This document shows positions 1-9,085 of a DNA stretch of 55,417 bases, in pieces. The position numbers were made by a program, and so were the translations under genes. Where the stretch lies: positions 1 to 55,417 of the forward strand of contig NZ_FPJO01000037.1 in NCBI RefSeq assembly GCF_900119365.1, written 5' to 3'. The stretch's first letter is position 1, and each line of letters starts with the position of its first letter. A model generated the notes under the pieces. That model worked only from the letters and a program-made list of their open reading frames with translations. It had not been told where the DNA came from and made no database searches. This DNA is from Streptomyces atratus. Its GTDB lineage: Bacteria; Actinomycetota; Actinomycetes; Streptomycetales; Streptomycetaceae.

Positions 1-218
1 TCGCCGCCGCCGGTCTCGTTACAGCGCGGGTCGATCGGGCTGCACTCGCCGTCGCCGCCCCCGGTGTCACCCCCGGCCTCCGCCTTGGCCGACAGCCCGG
101 CAACGTCGACATCGACGCCGACGGCCGAAGCCACACCGGCGGCGGTGAGCGAGGCGCCTGCGGCGATGACCGCACCCGCGGCGATCCGCGCGACGCGGAC
201 TCGCGTCTTCTTCGTCAT
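1..218 (-). CDS. Small secreted protein, N-terminal part (runs off the window start)
   Basis: The gene starts with ATG at 218 after a G-rich ribosome-binding site (GGGGGTAG about 6 nt upstream) and reads leftward out of the window, so only about 72 residues are visible. They begin with a Lys/Arg-rich n-region (MTKKTRVRVAR), continue with an Ala/Gly/Val hydrophobic core, and have a likely signal peptidase I site after the Ala-Ser-Ala near residue 32. The mature part is Gly/Asp-rich and contains two cysteines (CSPIDPRC, about residues 58-65) that could form a disulfide. I do not recognise the family. It is probably an exported or wall-associated small protein; the function is unknown and the C-terminus is unseen. 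Confidence 0.7.
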   Translation of the reverse strand, partial: MTKKTRVRVARIAAGAVIAAGASLTAAGVASAVGVDVDVAGLSAKAEAGGDTGGGDGECSPIDPRCNETGGG

Positions 219-543
219 GTGCTGCTACCCCCAGTAGCTGTTCTCGTCAGTGGAGCAGCCATATGCGGGCCCCGGCTCTCCGGAGTTCGCTCCGAACGGC
301 GCCACACAGAGCCGTGGTCATGCCGCCCGCCCCCGTTCACACCCGTCCCAGACATACGCATGCTGCCCTAGCAGCCTGTCCACAGTTAAGGACTACGTCA
401 AGGCCGTTCCGTGCAATATGAACTGTTTTGTTCGCAGTTGACCTTCATTCGGAATCACGACTGTGACGCACTCGCCACAGCGCCCGCGCAACCAGGAGCC
501 CCAACTCCCCTTCGGCGGTGACCTCGTGACGGCTCCGACCAAA
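219..543. other. Intergenic region between prfB and the secreted-protein gene
   Basis: About 325 nt hold no convincing gene; the short open frames here have poor codon use and no ribosome-binding sites. The stretch is less GC-rich than its surroundings around 380-460, as expected for a promoter region. It carries the candidate promoter listed separately and the prfB terminator at its right edge. Confidence 0.6.
373..401 (-). promoter_or_regulatory. Candidate sigma-70 (HrdB-type) promoter for the secreted-protein gene
   Basis: Read on the minus strand, TTGACG (396-401) is followed after exactly 17 nt by CAGGCT (373-378). The -35 element matches the consensus in five of six positions; the -10 element is a weaker match. 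Transcription would start near 366, leaving a leader of about 150 nt before the ATG at 218. This is a pattern match only. Confidence 0.35.
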
Positions 544-585
544 ACGGCGGCGCCGGAAACCCCGTGGGGCCTCCGGCACCGCCGT
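544..585 (-). terminator. prfB: Terminator downstream of prfB
   Basis: A long imperfect hairpin has 20-nt arms at 544-563 and 566-585 around a 2-nt loop, with mismatches at two adjacent positions and one C/A position. On the minus strand it is followed by TTTTGG. It begins 17 nt after the prfB stop codon, as expected for an intrinsic terminator. Confidence 0.7.
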
Positions 586-601
586 GAACGCTCGTTCCCG
601 C

Positions 602-1708
602 CTACTTCTCCCGCTGCTTGCGCCAGCGGATGCCCGCCTCCAGGAAGCCGTCGATCTCGCCGTTGAAGACCGCTTCCGGGTTGCCCATCTCGAACTCCGT
701 ACGCAGGTCCTTGACCATCTGGTACGGGTGCAGGACGTACGACCGCATCTGGTTGCCCCAGGAGTTGCCGCCGTCGCCCTTGAGGGCGTCCATCTTGGCC
801 TGCTCCTCCTGGCGGCGACGCTCGAGGAGCTTCGCCTGGAGGACGTTCATCGCGGATGCCTTGTTCTGGATCTGCGAGCGCTCGTTCTGGCAGGAGACGA
901 CGATGCCGGTCGGGAGGTGGGTCAGACGGACCGCGGAGTCCGTGGTGTTGACGCCCTGACCGCCGGGGCCCGAGGAGCGGTACACGTCCACGCGCAGCTC
1001 GGACTCGTCGATCTCGATGTGGTCGGTCTGCTCGACCACCGGCAGCACCTCGACGCCCGCGAAGGACGTCTGGCGGCGGCCCTGGTTGTCGAAGGGCGAG
1101 ATCCGGACGAGCCGGTGGGTGCCCTGCTCGACGGAGAGCGTGCCGTAGGCGTACGGCACCTGGACGGCGAAGGTGGTCGACTTGATGCCGGCCTCTTCCG
1201 CGTACGACGTCTCGTAGACCTCGGTCTTGTAGCCGTGCCGCTCGGCCCAGCGGATGTACATGCGCTGGAGCTTCTCGGCGAAGTCGGCGGCGTCCACGCC
1301 ACCGGCCTCGGCCCGGATGTTGACCAGGGCCTCACGGGCGTCGTACTCGCCGGACAGGAGAGTACGGACCTCCATCTCGTCCAGCGCCTTGCGGACGGAC
1401 TCCAGCTCGGACTCCGCCTCGGCCAGGGCGTCGGCGTCGCCCTCGTCCTGGGCGAGCTCGAAGAGGACTTCGAGATCATCGATCCGGCCGCGGAGCGCCT
1501 CGGTCTTGCGGACCTCGGCCTGGAGGTGCGAAAGCTTGCTGGTGATCTTCTGCGCCGCCTCGGGGTCGTCCCAGAGGGAAGGCGCGGCCGCCTGCTCCTC
1601 GAGCGCGGCGATGTCCGCCCTCAGCGCATCCAGGTCCAGGACGGCCTCGATCGACCCCATGGTCGAGGAGAGGGACTTCAGCTCTTCGGAAATATCGACG
1701 ACTGCCAC
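602..1708 (-). CDS. prfB: Peptide chain release factor 2 (RF2)
   Basis: This encodes release factor 2, which recognises UGA and UAA stop codons and triggers peptidyl-tRNA hydrolysis on the ribosome. The 368-residue product has the family's usual length. It shows the RF2 stop-codon-reading SPF tripeptide (in ISPFDNQGRR) and the catalytic GGQ loop (SSGPGGQGVNTTDSA), preceded by the coiled N-terminal domain. The start is GTG at 1708 (MAVVDISEEL). There is no in-frame UGA near codon 25, so the programmed +1 frameshift known from E. coli prfB is absent, as is usual in actinobacteria. It lies 161 nt downstream of the pkaB stop and may share readthrough transcription from it; a strong terminator follows. 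Confidence 0.97.
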   Translation of the reverse strand: MAVVDISEELKSLSSTMGSIEAVLDLDALRADIAALEEQAAAPSLWDDPEAAQKITSKLSHLQAEVRKTEALRGRIDDLEVLFELAQDEGDADALAEAESELESVRKALDEMEVRTLLSGEYDAREALVNIRAEAGGVDAADFAEKLQRMYIRWAERHGYKTEVYETSYAEEAGIKSTTFAVQVPYAYGTLSVEQGTHRLVRISPFDNQGRRQTSFAGVEVLPVVEQTDHIEIDESELRVDVYRSSGPGGQGVNTTDSAVRLTHLPTGIVVSCQNERSQIQNKASAMNVLQAKLLERRRQEEQAKMDALKGDGGNSWGNQMRSYVLHPYQMVKDLRTEFEMGNPEAVFNGEIDGFLEAGIRWRKQREK

Positions 1709-1869
1709 GGGTCCAGCGTAACGGCTGTCGGCACGGACGTACCTCGGGCCGTCCGATCACGTTCCGGCGAACCGGTGCGCCGTGCCCTCGCGGGCCGTAC
1801 GGATACAGGGGTTCCGGGGGTGCCCGAGCCGCCCGGGGACCGCCGGGGCCGCCCTTGCGGGGCCTCGGG

Positions 1870-3147
1870 TCAGGGCGTTGCCGGCGCCGAGTTCTCCGTG
1901 TCCTGTGCGGGGGCGCCCTCGTCGTCGCCGCCCAGCGCCAGCGCGCCGCCCACGCCCAGCGCCGCCACCAGCACCAGGGCGGCGGCGCCCAGCGTGAGGC
2001 GGCGCTTGCGGACGGCCGCGGACTTGTTGCGGGCCGAGCCGGGGCGGGGCGTGCCCGGGGAGCGGGGGGCCCTGGCGGTGCCCCGGGGGCCGCCGGAGAG
2101 TTCGTCGGGGGCCGGGACGCGCATGCTGGTGTGGGTGTCGCGGTTGGAGTCGGCGGACGATCCGGGGACCAGCGGGACCGCGCCGCGGCGGCGGGGTTTT
2201 TCGGGGGCGGGGGTGTACTGCTGCTCGTCGTAGGTCTGGGGTTCCGGCTCGGTGCCCGGCTCGTCCACGTCGAGCGGCGGGATGCCGGCCAGCTGCGGGA
2301 GCTGCTCGCGCAGCCGGGCCGCGAGCTCGGAGGCGCGCAGCCGGGAGGCGGGGCCCTTTGCCAGGCACTGGACCAGGAGCTGCCAGAGCTCGTCGGGGAT
2401 GCCGGGAAGCGGTACGACCGTCTCCGTGACGTGGCGGCGCAGGACGGCACCGGGGTGTCCGCCGCCGAAGGGCGTGAAGCCGGCGAGGAGTTCGTACAGG
2501 ACCGTGGCGAGGGCGTAGATGTCGACGGCGGCGCGCGGCGGCAGCCCCTCGACTATCTCGGGGGCCAGGTAGTCCGGCGTGCCGATGATCTTGGTGGCCT
2601 TGGTGCGGCGCGGGGTGTCGATCAGCTTGGCCACACCGAAGTCGGTGAGCAGCGCCGGGTGCGAGCCGCCGGGGCCGAGCGGGCCCTCCATGTCGAGCAG
2701 GATGTTCTCCGGCTTGACGTCGCGGTGGACCACTCCGGCGGCGTGTGCGGCGGCGAGGCCGTCGGCGACGTCGGCGATGATCGCCACGGCGGCCTCGGGG
2801 GCGAGACGGCGTTCGCGGTCGAGACGGGTGCGCAGGTCGGTGCCGCGCACCAGGTCCATGACCAGTGCCAGGTCGTTGCCGTCCACCACGAGGTCGCGGA
2901 CGGCGACGACATGGGGATGATCGAGACCGAGCAGGGCGGTGCGCTCCTGGACGAAGCGGCCGACGAGTTCCTGGTCGGACGCCAGGTCCTCGCGGAGCAG
3001 CTTGATGGCCACCGGGCCCTCGGGCCCCTCGCCGAGCCAGACCGTGCCGGCGCTGCCGCGCCCCAGGATCTGGTGTGCGGTGTACCGGCTGCCGATATTC
3101 CGTGCCAAGACTGCTCCCTCAGCGGCTGGCGATGGACCGTCGCTCAT
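1870..3147 (-). CDS. pkaB: Membrane-anchored Ser/Thr protein kinase, PkaB-like
   Basis: This is a eukaryotic-type (Hanks) Ser/Thr kinase of 425 residues. The N-terminal kinase domain (about 22-290) has the Gly-rich loop GRGSAGTV (29-36), ATP-binding Lys49 in VAIKLL, catalytic HRDVKPEN (Asp143), DFG (169-171) and the GTPDYLAPE activation segment, so it should be active. A charged, proline-rich juxtamembrane linker follows. One transmembrane helix (about 388-408, AALVLVAALGVGGALAL) leads to a short acidic tail that would lie outside the cell, without PASTA repeats. Gene order (prfB-pkaB-pkaA) and length (I recall 417 residues in S. coelicolor) support PkaB. The substrate cannot be read from sequence. 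Start ATG 3147 with GGGGG just upstream. Confidence 0.9.
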   Translation of the reverse strand: MSDGPSPAAEGAVLARNIGSRYTAHQILGRGSAGTVWLGEGPEGPVAIKLLREDLASDQELVGRFVQERTALLGLDHPHVVAVRDLVVDGNDLALVMDLVRGTDLRTRLDRERRLAPEAAVAIIADVADGLAAAHAAGVVHRDVKPENILLDMEGPLGPGGSHPALLTDFGVAKLIDTPRRTKATKIIGTPDYLAPEIVEGLPPRAAVDIYALATVLYELLAGFTPFGGGHPGAVLRRHVTETVVPLPGIPDELWQLLVQCLAKGPASRLRASELAARLREQLPQLAGIPPLDVDEPGTEPEPQTYDEQQYTPAPEKPRRRGAVPLVPGSSADSNRDTHTSMRVPAPDELSGGPRGTARAPRSPGTPRPGSARNKSAAVRKRRLTLGAAALVLVAALGVGGALALGGDDEGAPAQDTENSAPATP

Positions 3148-3283
3148 GACCCCCGGTCGACAAAGTTACGCGTCGGCCGGGGGGTTGAGTGCCCGGGATG
3201 GTGCCAACCTTCACTTCCGCGGGCGATATGCGGTGGAAACTGGCCCGCGGAAGTCGATATAGCTACAGAGTTGATGGTGTTGC

Positions 3284-3298
3284 GGCCCCTCAGGGGCC
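3284..3298 (-). terminator. Short GC hairpin over the pkaA stop codon
   Basis: GGCCCCT and AGGGGCC (7-bp arms, one central base) form a tight palindrome overlapping the pkaA TGA (3290-3292). The one-base centre is too tight for an ideal hairpin and there is no U-tract. It may slow or end transcription between pkaA and pkaB, but a bicistronic messenger is equally possible. Confidence 0.3.
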
Positions 3299-4966
3299 GG
3301 TGTTGCCAGTGCTGTTGCCGCCGTCGCCGCCCAGTTTCGAGATCCAGTCGCCGACGGTGGAGACCGTGTCGCTGATCGCCTGCCAGTAGCTCTTGCCCTG
3401 GCCGATCCAGTCCTGCAACGGGGTCAGCTCCCAGATCAGCCAGCCCGCGACGAACAGCAGCACCAGGGTGAACAGACAGCCCTTGAGGCAGCCGAGGCCG
3501 GGGATCCTCATCGGGTTGGCGCTGCGCTGCCTCGGCTCGCGGGGCTGACGCGGGGCCGGCGGCTGGGGCGCCACCGGCTGCTGCGGGGGCGCGTACCGCT
3601 GGTGCTGGGGCTGCTGTTGGGGCTGGTGCTGCGGCTGGTACTGCTGCTGGTGGCGCTGGGGGTACTGCTGTTGCTGCGGCTGCTGGTACTGCTGATGCTG
3701 TGGCGGCGGCTGACGCCGCTGCTGCGGCTGTGGCTGCTGGGGCTGGGCGCGCTGGGGGCGGCGGCGCAGCGGGTCCTGGTTCGGGTCGAGGTACTGGACC
3801 TGGGTCTGCTCGTTGCGGTCGCGGGCCGCCTGGAGCTGGGACTGCCAGGGGTGCGGCCCCTCGGGCTGCGGAGGGCCGTCCGGACGCGGCGGCACGGGCG
3901 GCAGGACCGAGGTCGGGTCGGCGTGCCCGGCGGGGCCCTGGCCGGGGGCTTGCTGCATGACGCTGGTGGCGGCGTTCGGGTCGTACGAGCCGGCGTTGCT
4001 CGGCAGCACCTGCGTCGGGTCCGCCGCGCCGGGGGTCTGCGGAACGGCCGCGGGCGCCGGGTCGGGTGCGAGCAGGGCGCCCACACCGTCGGCCGCGGCG
4101 ATCTGGGCGGAACTGGCGTGCACGCCGATCCCGTCCGCGACGACGCGCAGGCCACGGGCCAGGTTCTCGGCGCTGGGCCGCCGGTCGGGGTCCTTGCTCA
4201 GGCAGCGCTCTATCACCGTCCACAGCGGGGCCGGGACGGTGCTGGGGCGGCGGGGCTCCTCGCTGAGGTGCCGGTGCAGCACTTCGAGTGCGGTGCCGCC
4301 GGCGAACGGCGGACGGCCGGTGACCAGCTCGTACAGCAGGATGCCCGCGCCGTAGATGTCGACGGCGGAGGTCTGCGGGCGCCCCTCGGCGGACTCGGGC
4401 GCCACATAGGCGGGCGTGCCGACGAACTCGTGGGTGCGGGTGAGGCCCGGGGAGTCGGCCAGGCGCGCGATGCCGAAGTCGGTGAGCATCGGGTGCATCT
4501 GGCCGTCGCGCTCGTCGAGCAGGACGTTGGCGGGCTTCAGGTCGCGGTGGACGACGCCGTCTGCGTGGCTGGCGGCGAGCGCGTCGGCGATCTGCGCGGT
4601 GAGCAGTGCGGCGGCGACCGGGGTGAGCGGGCCGTTCTCGCGGAGGTAGCGGTGCAGGTCGGGGCCGTCGACCAGGTCCATGACGAGAGCGAGGAGGTCG
4701 CCCTCGACGACCAGGTCGCGGGTGCGCACGATGTTCTCGTGGGTGAGCCGGAGCAGCACGGAGCGCTCGCGCAGGAACCGCATCACGACATCGGCGTCGT
4801 TGGCGAGCTCCTCCTTCAGGACCTTGATCGCCACAGTCTCGCCGGGCTCGCCGGCGACGGCCGCCTCGGCGCCCGCGGTCTCCCGCTGGCGGGCACGCCA
4901 GACGGTGCCCGTGGCGCCGCGTCCCAGCGGCTCCTCCAGGAGGTACTTGCTGCCTACCGGCCGCAC
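3290..4966 (-). CDS. pkaA: Membrane-anchored Ser/Thr protein kinase, PkaA-like
   Basis: This is the second Hanks-type kinase, 558 residues. The catalytic domain (about 8-280) has GRGATGTV (15-22), Lys48 in VAIKVL, HRDLKPAN (Asp142), DFG (163-165) and GTPAYVAPE. It is followed by about 200 residues extremely rich in Pro and Gln (about 390-480), a disordered linker, then a transmembrane helix (GCLFTLVLLFVAGWLIW) and about 45 extracellular residues with a Trp-containing helix and a Gly/Asn-rich tail. The start is GTG 4966, preceded by GGGAG at 8 nt. S. coelicolor PkaA (543 residues as I recall) matches in length and place. The extracellular part resembles no sensor domain I know, so the activating signal is unknown. 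Confidence 0.9.
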   Translation of the reverse strand: MRPVGSKYLLEEPLGRGATGTVWRARQRETAGAEAAVAGEPGETVAIKVLKEELANDADVVMRFLRERSVLLRLTHENIVRTRDLVVEGDLLALVMDLVDGPDLHRYLRENGPLTPVAAALLTAQIADALAASHADGVVHRDLKPANVLLDERDGQMHPMLTDFGIARLADSPGLTRTHEFVGTPAYVAPESAEGRPQTSAVDIYGAGILLYELVTGRPPFAGGTALEVLHRHLSEEPRRPSTVPAPLWTVIERCLSKDPDRRPSAENLARGLRVVADGIGVHASSAQIAAADGVGALLAPDPAPAAVPQTPGAADPTQVLPSNAGSYDPNAATSVMQQAPGQGPAGHADPTSVLPPVPPRPDGPPQPEGPHPWQSQLQAARDRNEQTQVQYLDPNQDPLRRRPQRAQPQQPQPQQRRQPPPQHQQYQQPQQQQYPQRHQQQYQPQHQPQQQPQHQRYAPPQQPVAPQPPAPRQPREPRQRSANPMRIPGLGCLKGCLFTLVLLFVAGWLIWELTPLQDWIGQGKSYWQAISDTVSTVGDWISKLGGDGGNSTGNTGP

Positions 4967-5467
4967 GTCATGCGCTCCCTGCAGATCGTGGTGATTGCGG
5001 TGCTCCCGGATCCGCCCGGGAGTTTCCGGCCCACTCTAGTGGGGTGACCGGCGGGGCCGGGCGGCTCCGTCCGGTTGCTTTCGTCGCCCTGCCCGCCGTT
5101 GGCCGGATGCCGCCCCGAGGAGGCATCCGGCCGGTTGCGGAACAAGACGCTCACATCGGGCCAATGGTTGCCGTACGCATGTGCGACGAACCGCTCCGGG
5201 CGCTCTTCCGGAACGGTTCCGTCCTCGCGGACGAGGTTCCAAGCAGGCATTTATGGGCGCACAGCCGACGTTTCATGATCACTTAGCGGTGACCCCCGGG
5301 CGCGTTGTCAGTCGCAGGTGCGAGGATGCCTCCAGCACGGACTGTGGGGTCGGGAGCCCCGCGGCACGTGACGAACCTGTACCGGACGACGCGTCCGTGT
5401 CGGGTGGGGGGAATCACAGGGCGTTTCCCCTGCCCGGCGCCCCGCGCAGAAGGGACCGCTGACGGCG
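4967..5467. other. Divergent intergenic region between pkaA and the FHA/ATPase gene
   Basis: About 500 nt with no convincing gene. It must hold promoters for both directions. A perfect 11-bp inverted repeat (5101-5111 and 5122-5132, 10-nt loop) could form a hairpin in the pkaA leader. On the minus strand an A/T-rich patch (CATAAAT near 5248-5254) might be a -10 element. A 98-codon minus-strand frame (4954-5250) overlaps the pkaA start but has no ribosome-binding site and was not accepted. Confidence 0.5.
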
Positions 5468-8400
5468 ATGCAGATCCGGCTGACCGTCCTCGCGCCGCGC
5501 AGCGGCCAGACCCCGGCGCGCGCGTGCGACGTGCTGGTCACCGCCCCGCCCGGGACGGCGCTCGCCACCGTGGCGTCCCACCTGGCCGCGGCCGTCCTGG
5601 GGCCCGACGGCTCGCTCGGCAGCGGCGCGGTGGTGCTGTTCGCCGGGCGTGAGCGGCTCGACGCCCAGCGGTGCGCGCTGGGTGAGCCGCCGCTGGTGGA
5701 CGGCGCGGTGCTCTCGCTCCAGGTCCCGGGCGAGGACGAGGCGGTGGACGACGCCGTCCCGGCCCGGCTGCACGTGGTCGCGGGGCCGGACGCGGGCGGG
5801 GTCCATCTGCTGCACGGCGGACGGATCCGGATCGGCCGCTCCGCCGACGCGGACGTCCCGCTCGACGACCCCGATGTGTCCCGGCTGCACTGCACGGTGA
5901 CGGTCTCCCCGGACGGCCTGGTCTCGGTGGCGGACCTCGGCTCCACCAACGGCACCCTGCTCGACGGCACGGAGGTCCGCGACCGCCCGGTCCGGCTGAA
6001 GCGCGGTGCGCTGCTGCGGCTCGGCGAGTCCACGCTCCGGCTGACCTCCGGCGCGCCCGCGCCGACGCTGGCCACGGCACCGGACGGCGAGGGTCATCTG
6101 CGGGTGTCCGGCACGGCGGGTGCCGACGACGGCTCGGGGCACGGTTGCGCCGCGCCCGTCTCCCCCGCGCCCGCCCTCCAGGAGGACCCCGGCGCCGGTC
6201 ACGCGTACGGGGGCGAGGACGACGGGCGCCGGCCGTACGCCCCCGGGCACCCCGCCCCCGTCCCGGACGACGGCGCGCCCCGGCGGGGCGGAATAGGCGC
6301 CTGGGCCCGCAGGCTCACGGGCAACCGGGGCGAGCCCGTGCACGAGGCCGCGCCCGACGGGGCGGGGGCCGCCGGGCCGCCGTTCCCGGCCACCCCTTCG
6401 GCACCGTCGGGGTCCGCCGCGCAGAGCGCCTGGCCCGACCCGGCGGCCGTGCTGCTGACCGCGCTCGGCCCCGGCCCCCGGCTGTGGGAGCGCGGCACCG
6501 CCCACCCCGAGGCGCTCGTGGTGCGCCTGGGGACGACGGACCGGGCCGAGCTTCCCGCCGTACCGGTGACGGTGGGGCTGCGGGAGGCCGGTTCGCTCGG
6601 GCTCGCCGGGCCGAGGACCCGGCTGGCCGGGCTCGCCCGCTCGACGGTGGCGCAGCTCGCCGCGCTGCACTCCCCCGCCGATCTGGAGATCGTGCTGATC
6701 GCCACGGACCGCGCCCGTGGCGCGGACGAGCGCAGACGCGAGTGGGCCTGGCTCGGCTGGCTGCCCCATCTGCGGCCGACGCACGGCCAGGACTGCCGAC
6801 TGCTTCTCGCGTACGACCGTGAACAGGCCACCGCCCGGGTCGCGGAGCTGGTGCGCCGGCTGGACGAAGGTCCGCTCGGGCCCGGCTGGGCGAGCCTGGA
6901 CCGGAGTACGGTCGCCGAGGCCGCGGAGCGGTACACGGGTCCGTACACCGTGGTGATCGTCGACGGCGATCCCGGCTCGGCGGCGCTGCGCGAGAACACC
7001 GCCCGGCTGGCCGCCGCCGGAGCCGCGGCCGGCATCCACCTGATCTGTCTGGCCGAGACCCCGGCCGCCACGCCCACCTCACCGGTCGCGGCGACGTACG
7101 AGGCCGCCTGCCACGCCTCGATCGCCTTCCGCGAGTGCGGGGCGGTGGCGATGCTCAGCGGCGATGTGGCGACGGCCCTGCGGCTGCTGCGGACGGCGGA
7201 CGGCCGGGCCGCGGGCCGCGGCACGGTCGCCGCGGTGGACGCGGTGTCGGCGCACTGGGCCGAGCGGTTCGGCCGGGCGCTGGCCCCGTTGCGTACGGAG
7301 GGCTCCTCCACGGCTCACGGCCGGTCGGCGTCGGCCTCGCTCCCGACGACCGCCCGGCTGCTGGACGAGCTGGGCCTGGCCCGTGCCACCCCGGCCTCCC
7401 TGATGGCCCGCTGGGCCTCCACCGCGGACGACCAGCCGGGCGCCACGGTGCGCGGCTCGGGCCGCTGGACGGGCGGACCGGCGGGCGGCGGCGCTGACGA
7501 CGGCGCCGATGCGGAGAGCCGCGGTTCGGGTCGTACGGAGTACCCGCGCGGCGCGGGCCCCCGCGTGGGCGCCCAGCGCATGGGCGGTTCGGCGGGCCCG
7601 GACGGCTACGTCCCCGGCTCGGGCCGCACCCCGTACCCCGGCAGCGAGAACGCCACCCACATCGGCACCCCGGTCCGCCCCCTCGCCCCCGGCGACGACG
7701 GCCACAACACCCCCGACTCGGGCCGCACCCCGCACCCCGGCTCCGGACGCACCCCGTACCCCGGCGGATCCGGGCGCGGCTCGAACCGGGTCAGCGGGCC
7801 GCGCGGCGGCGACGTGCCCCGGGTCGCCGCGCGAGGCGCCGAGAACGCCGCCCCGGCCGGACGCACCGCCGCCGGGGCGACCGCGGAGGCGGGCACCGGC
7901 ACATCCGCGGCCGTCGGGCGGCCCGTGGTGGTGCTCGGAGCCGGGCCCCGGGGCGCGGTCAGCGTGGATCTGGCGGAGGAGGGCCCCCACCTCCTCATCG
8001 AGGGACCGGCCGGCAGCGGGCGCACGGAGCTGCTGCGGGCCGTCGCCGCCTCGCTCGCCGCGGCCGCCCGTCCCGACCTGCTGGGCCTCCTGCTGGTCGA
8101 CGGCGCGGGCGGCGACCGCGGCGAGGGCCTTGGCCCCTGTACCGAACTGCCGCACGCGTTCACGCACCTGGTGGCCTCCGATCCGGTGCGGATGCGGGAG
8201 TTCGCCCAGGCGCTGGGCGGCGAGCTGAAGCGCCGGGCCGAGCTGCTCGGAGCGTACGACTTCACCGAGTGGCACCACCGGCACGAGGTGGCGCGGCGGA
8301 TGGTCGGCCAGCGCCCGTCGGCCACTGCGGAACAGCGCGGTGACGTGGACGCCCCGATGAGCGGGACGCTCCGGCTGCGCCCCGCCGCCCGCTCCTCGGA

Positions 8401-8944
8401 CCCCGGGCCCTCCCCGCTGCCCCGGCTCGTCGTCCTGGTCGACGACTTCGACGCGCTGGTCGCCCCGGCGCTCGGCAGCCCCGGCCGCCCCGCCGCGGGT
8501 TCGGTGGTGCGGGCCCTGGAGGCCGTGGCGCGGGAGGGCGGCCGGCTGGGCGTCCACCTGGTCGCCGCGTCCGCCCGCCCGGACCGTACCGAGGACACGG
8601 ACCTGGCGCACGGGGCCCGGCTGCGCATCGTGCTGGACGCACCGGTGGTCCAGTCGTCTCCGGAGGACCCGGCGCCCGGACGGGGCAGGCTCGGGCATCC
8701 GGACGGGCGGGTGACCCCGTTCCAGGGCGGCCGGGTGACCGGGCGCATCCCGCGCACCGCCACGCTGCGGCCCACCGTCGTACCGCTGGAGTGGGAGCGG
8801 ATGGGCGATCCGCCGACCCGGCGCCCGGTCCGCGAGCTGGGCAACGGGCCGACCGACCTGGCCCTGCTGGCCAGTGCGCTGGAGCGGGCGGCCCGGTCGG
8901 TGAACGCCGAGCCGATAGCCCCGTTCGGGCCCGTCCACTCCTGA
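5468..8944 (+). CDS. FHA domain / FtsK-SpoIIIE-like ATPase protein
   Basis: The 1158-residue protein starts with a small ubiquitin-like-sized N-terminal domain (1-90), then a clear FHA phosphothreonine-binding domain (about 101-195: RIRIGRS, SRLHC, GSTNGT). Residues about 310-650 look like the degenerate ATPase fold seen in EccC/FtsK-type proteins. A low-complexity linker (about 685-775) repeats SGRTPYPG-like units. The C-terminal ATPase (about 815-1110) has a P-loop GPAGSGRT (about 845-852) in which the usual Lys is Arg, and a Walker B-like LVVLVDDFD (about 988-996). EccC/FtsK relatives pump proteins or DNA. The odd P-loop and lack of a visible transmembrane segment make the transport role uncertain. 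Two Ser/Thr kinase genes next door could supply the phosphorylated partner. Confidence 0.8.
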   Translation: MQIRLTVLAPRSGQTPARACDVLVTAPPGTALATVASHLAAAVLGPDGSLGSGAVVLFAGRERLDAQRCALGEPPLVDGAVLSLQVPGEDEAVDDAVPARLHVVAGPDAGGVHLLHGGRIRIGRSADADVPLDDPDVSRLHCTVTVSPDGLVSVADLGSTNGTLLDGTEVRDRPVRLKRGALLRLGESTLRLTSGAPAPTLATAPDGEGHLRVSGTAGADDGSGHGCAAPVSPAPALQEDPGAGHAYGGEDDGRRPYAPGHPAPVPDDGAPRRGGIGAWARRLTGNRGEPVHEAAPDGAGAAGPPFPATPSAPSGSAAQSAWPDPAAVLLTALGPGPRLWERGTAHPEALVVRLGTTDRAELPAVPVTVGLREAGSLGLAGPRTRLAGLARSTVAQLAALHSPADLEIVLIATDRARGADERRREWAWLGWLPHLRPTHGQDCRLLLAYDREQATARVAELVRRLDEGPLGPGWASLDRSTVAEAAERYTGPYTVVIVDGDPGSAALRENTARLAAAGAAAGIHLICLAETPAATPTSPVAATYEAACHASIAFRECGAVAMLSGDVATALRLLRTADGRAAGRGTVAAVDAVSAHWAERFGRALAPLRTEGSSTAHGRSASASLPTTARLLDELGLARATPASLMARWASTADDQPGATVRGSGRWTGGPAGGGADDGADAESRGSGRTEYPRGAGPRVGAQRMGGSAGPDGYVPGSGRTPYPGSENATHIGTPVRPLAPGDDGHNTPDSGRTPHPGSGRTPYPGGSGRGSNRVSGPRGGDVPRVAARGAENAAPAGRTAAGATAEAGTGTSAAVGRPVVVLGAGPRGAVSVDLAEEGPHLLIEGPAGSGRTELLRAVAASLAAAARPDLLGLLLVDGAGGDRGEGLGPCTELPHAFTHLVASDPVRMREFAQALGGELKRRAELLGAYDFTEWHHRHEVARRMVGQRPSATAEQRGDVDAPMSGTLRLRPAARSSDPGPSPLPRLVVLVDDFDALVAPALGSPGRPAAGSVVRALEAVAREGGRLGVHLVAASARPDRTEDTDLAHGARLRIVLDAPVVQSSPEDPAPGRGRLGHPDGRVTPFQGGRVTGRIPRTATLRPTVVPLEWERMGDPPTRRPVRELGNGPTDLALLASALERAARSVNAEPIAPFGPVHS

Positions 8945-9027
8945 GGGAAACCGGGTCCGGACATCCACTGACATCACGTCACGAGCCCATCACGATCAAG
9001 GAGTTGACACGAGAAGCGGTATTGCGG

Positions 9028-9044
9028 CGCCCGTACACCGGGCG
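9028..9044. promoter_or_regulatory. Small palindrome upstream of the sugar ABC operon
   Basis: CGCCCG and CGGGCG (6-bp arms, 5-nt spacer TACAC) lie about 40 nt before the start of the binding-protein gene, and TTGACA stands at 9004-9009. Sugar importers of this type are usually repressed by LacI or GntR family proteins. The site could be an operator, but no regulator gene is adjacent and the match is short. Confidence 0.25.
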
Positions 9045-9085
9045 TAGGACTGTGCGCACACAACGATGTGAGAGACGGGGAAGCA

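Noticed and set aside
584..2233. A long plus-strand open frame of 549 codons
   Set aside because: It lies antisense to prfB and pkaB, both of which have clear family motifs; high GC makes long shadow frames common.
4954..5250. A 98-codon minus-strand frame overlapping the pkaA start
   Set aside because: The first 45 codons look somewhat protein-like, but there is no ribosome-binding site and the second half is low-complexity; kept only as a note.
7526..7790. Repeated SGRTPYPG-coding units as a possible CRISPR-like or mobile repeat
   Set aside because: They are in frame within one protein, of uneven spacing, and behave as a low-complexity linker.
9004..9009. TTGACA as a -35 box for the sugar ABC operon
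   Set aside because: No reasonable -10 element stands 16-19 nt downstream, so it was mentioned but not listed as a promoter.
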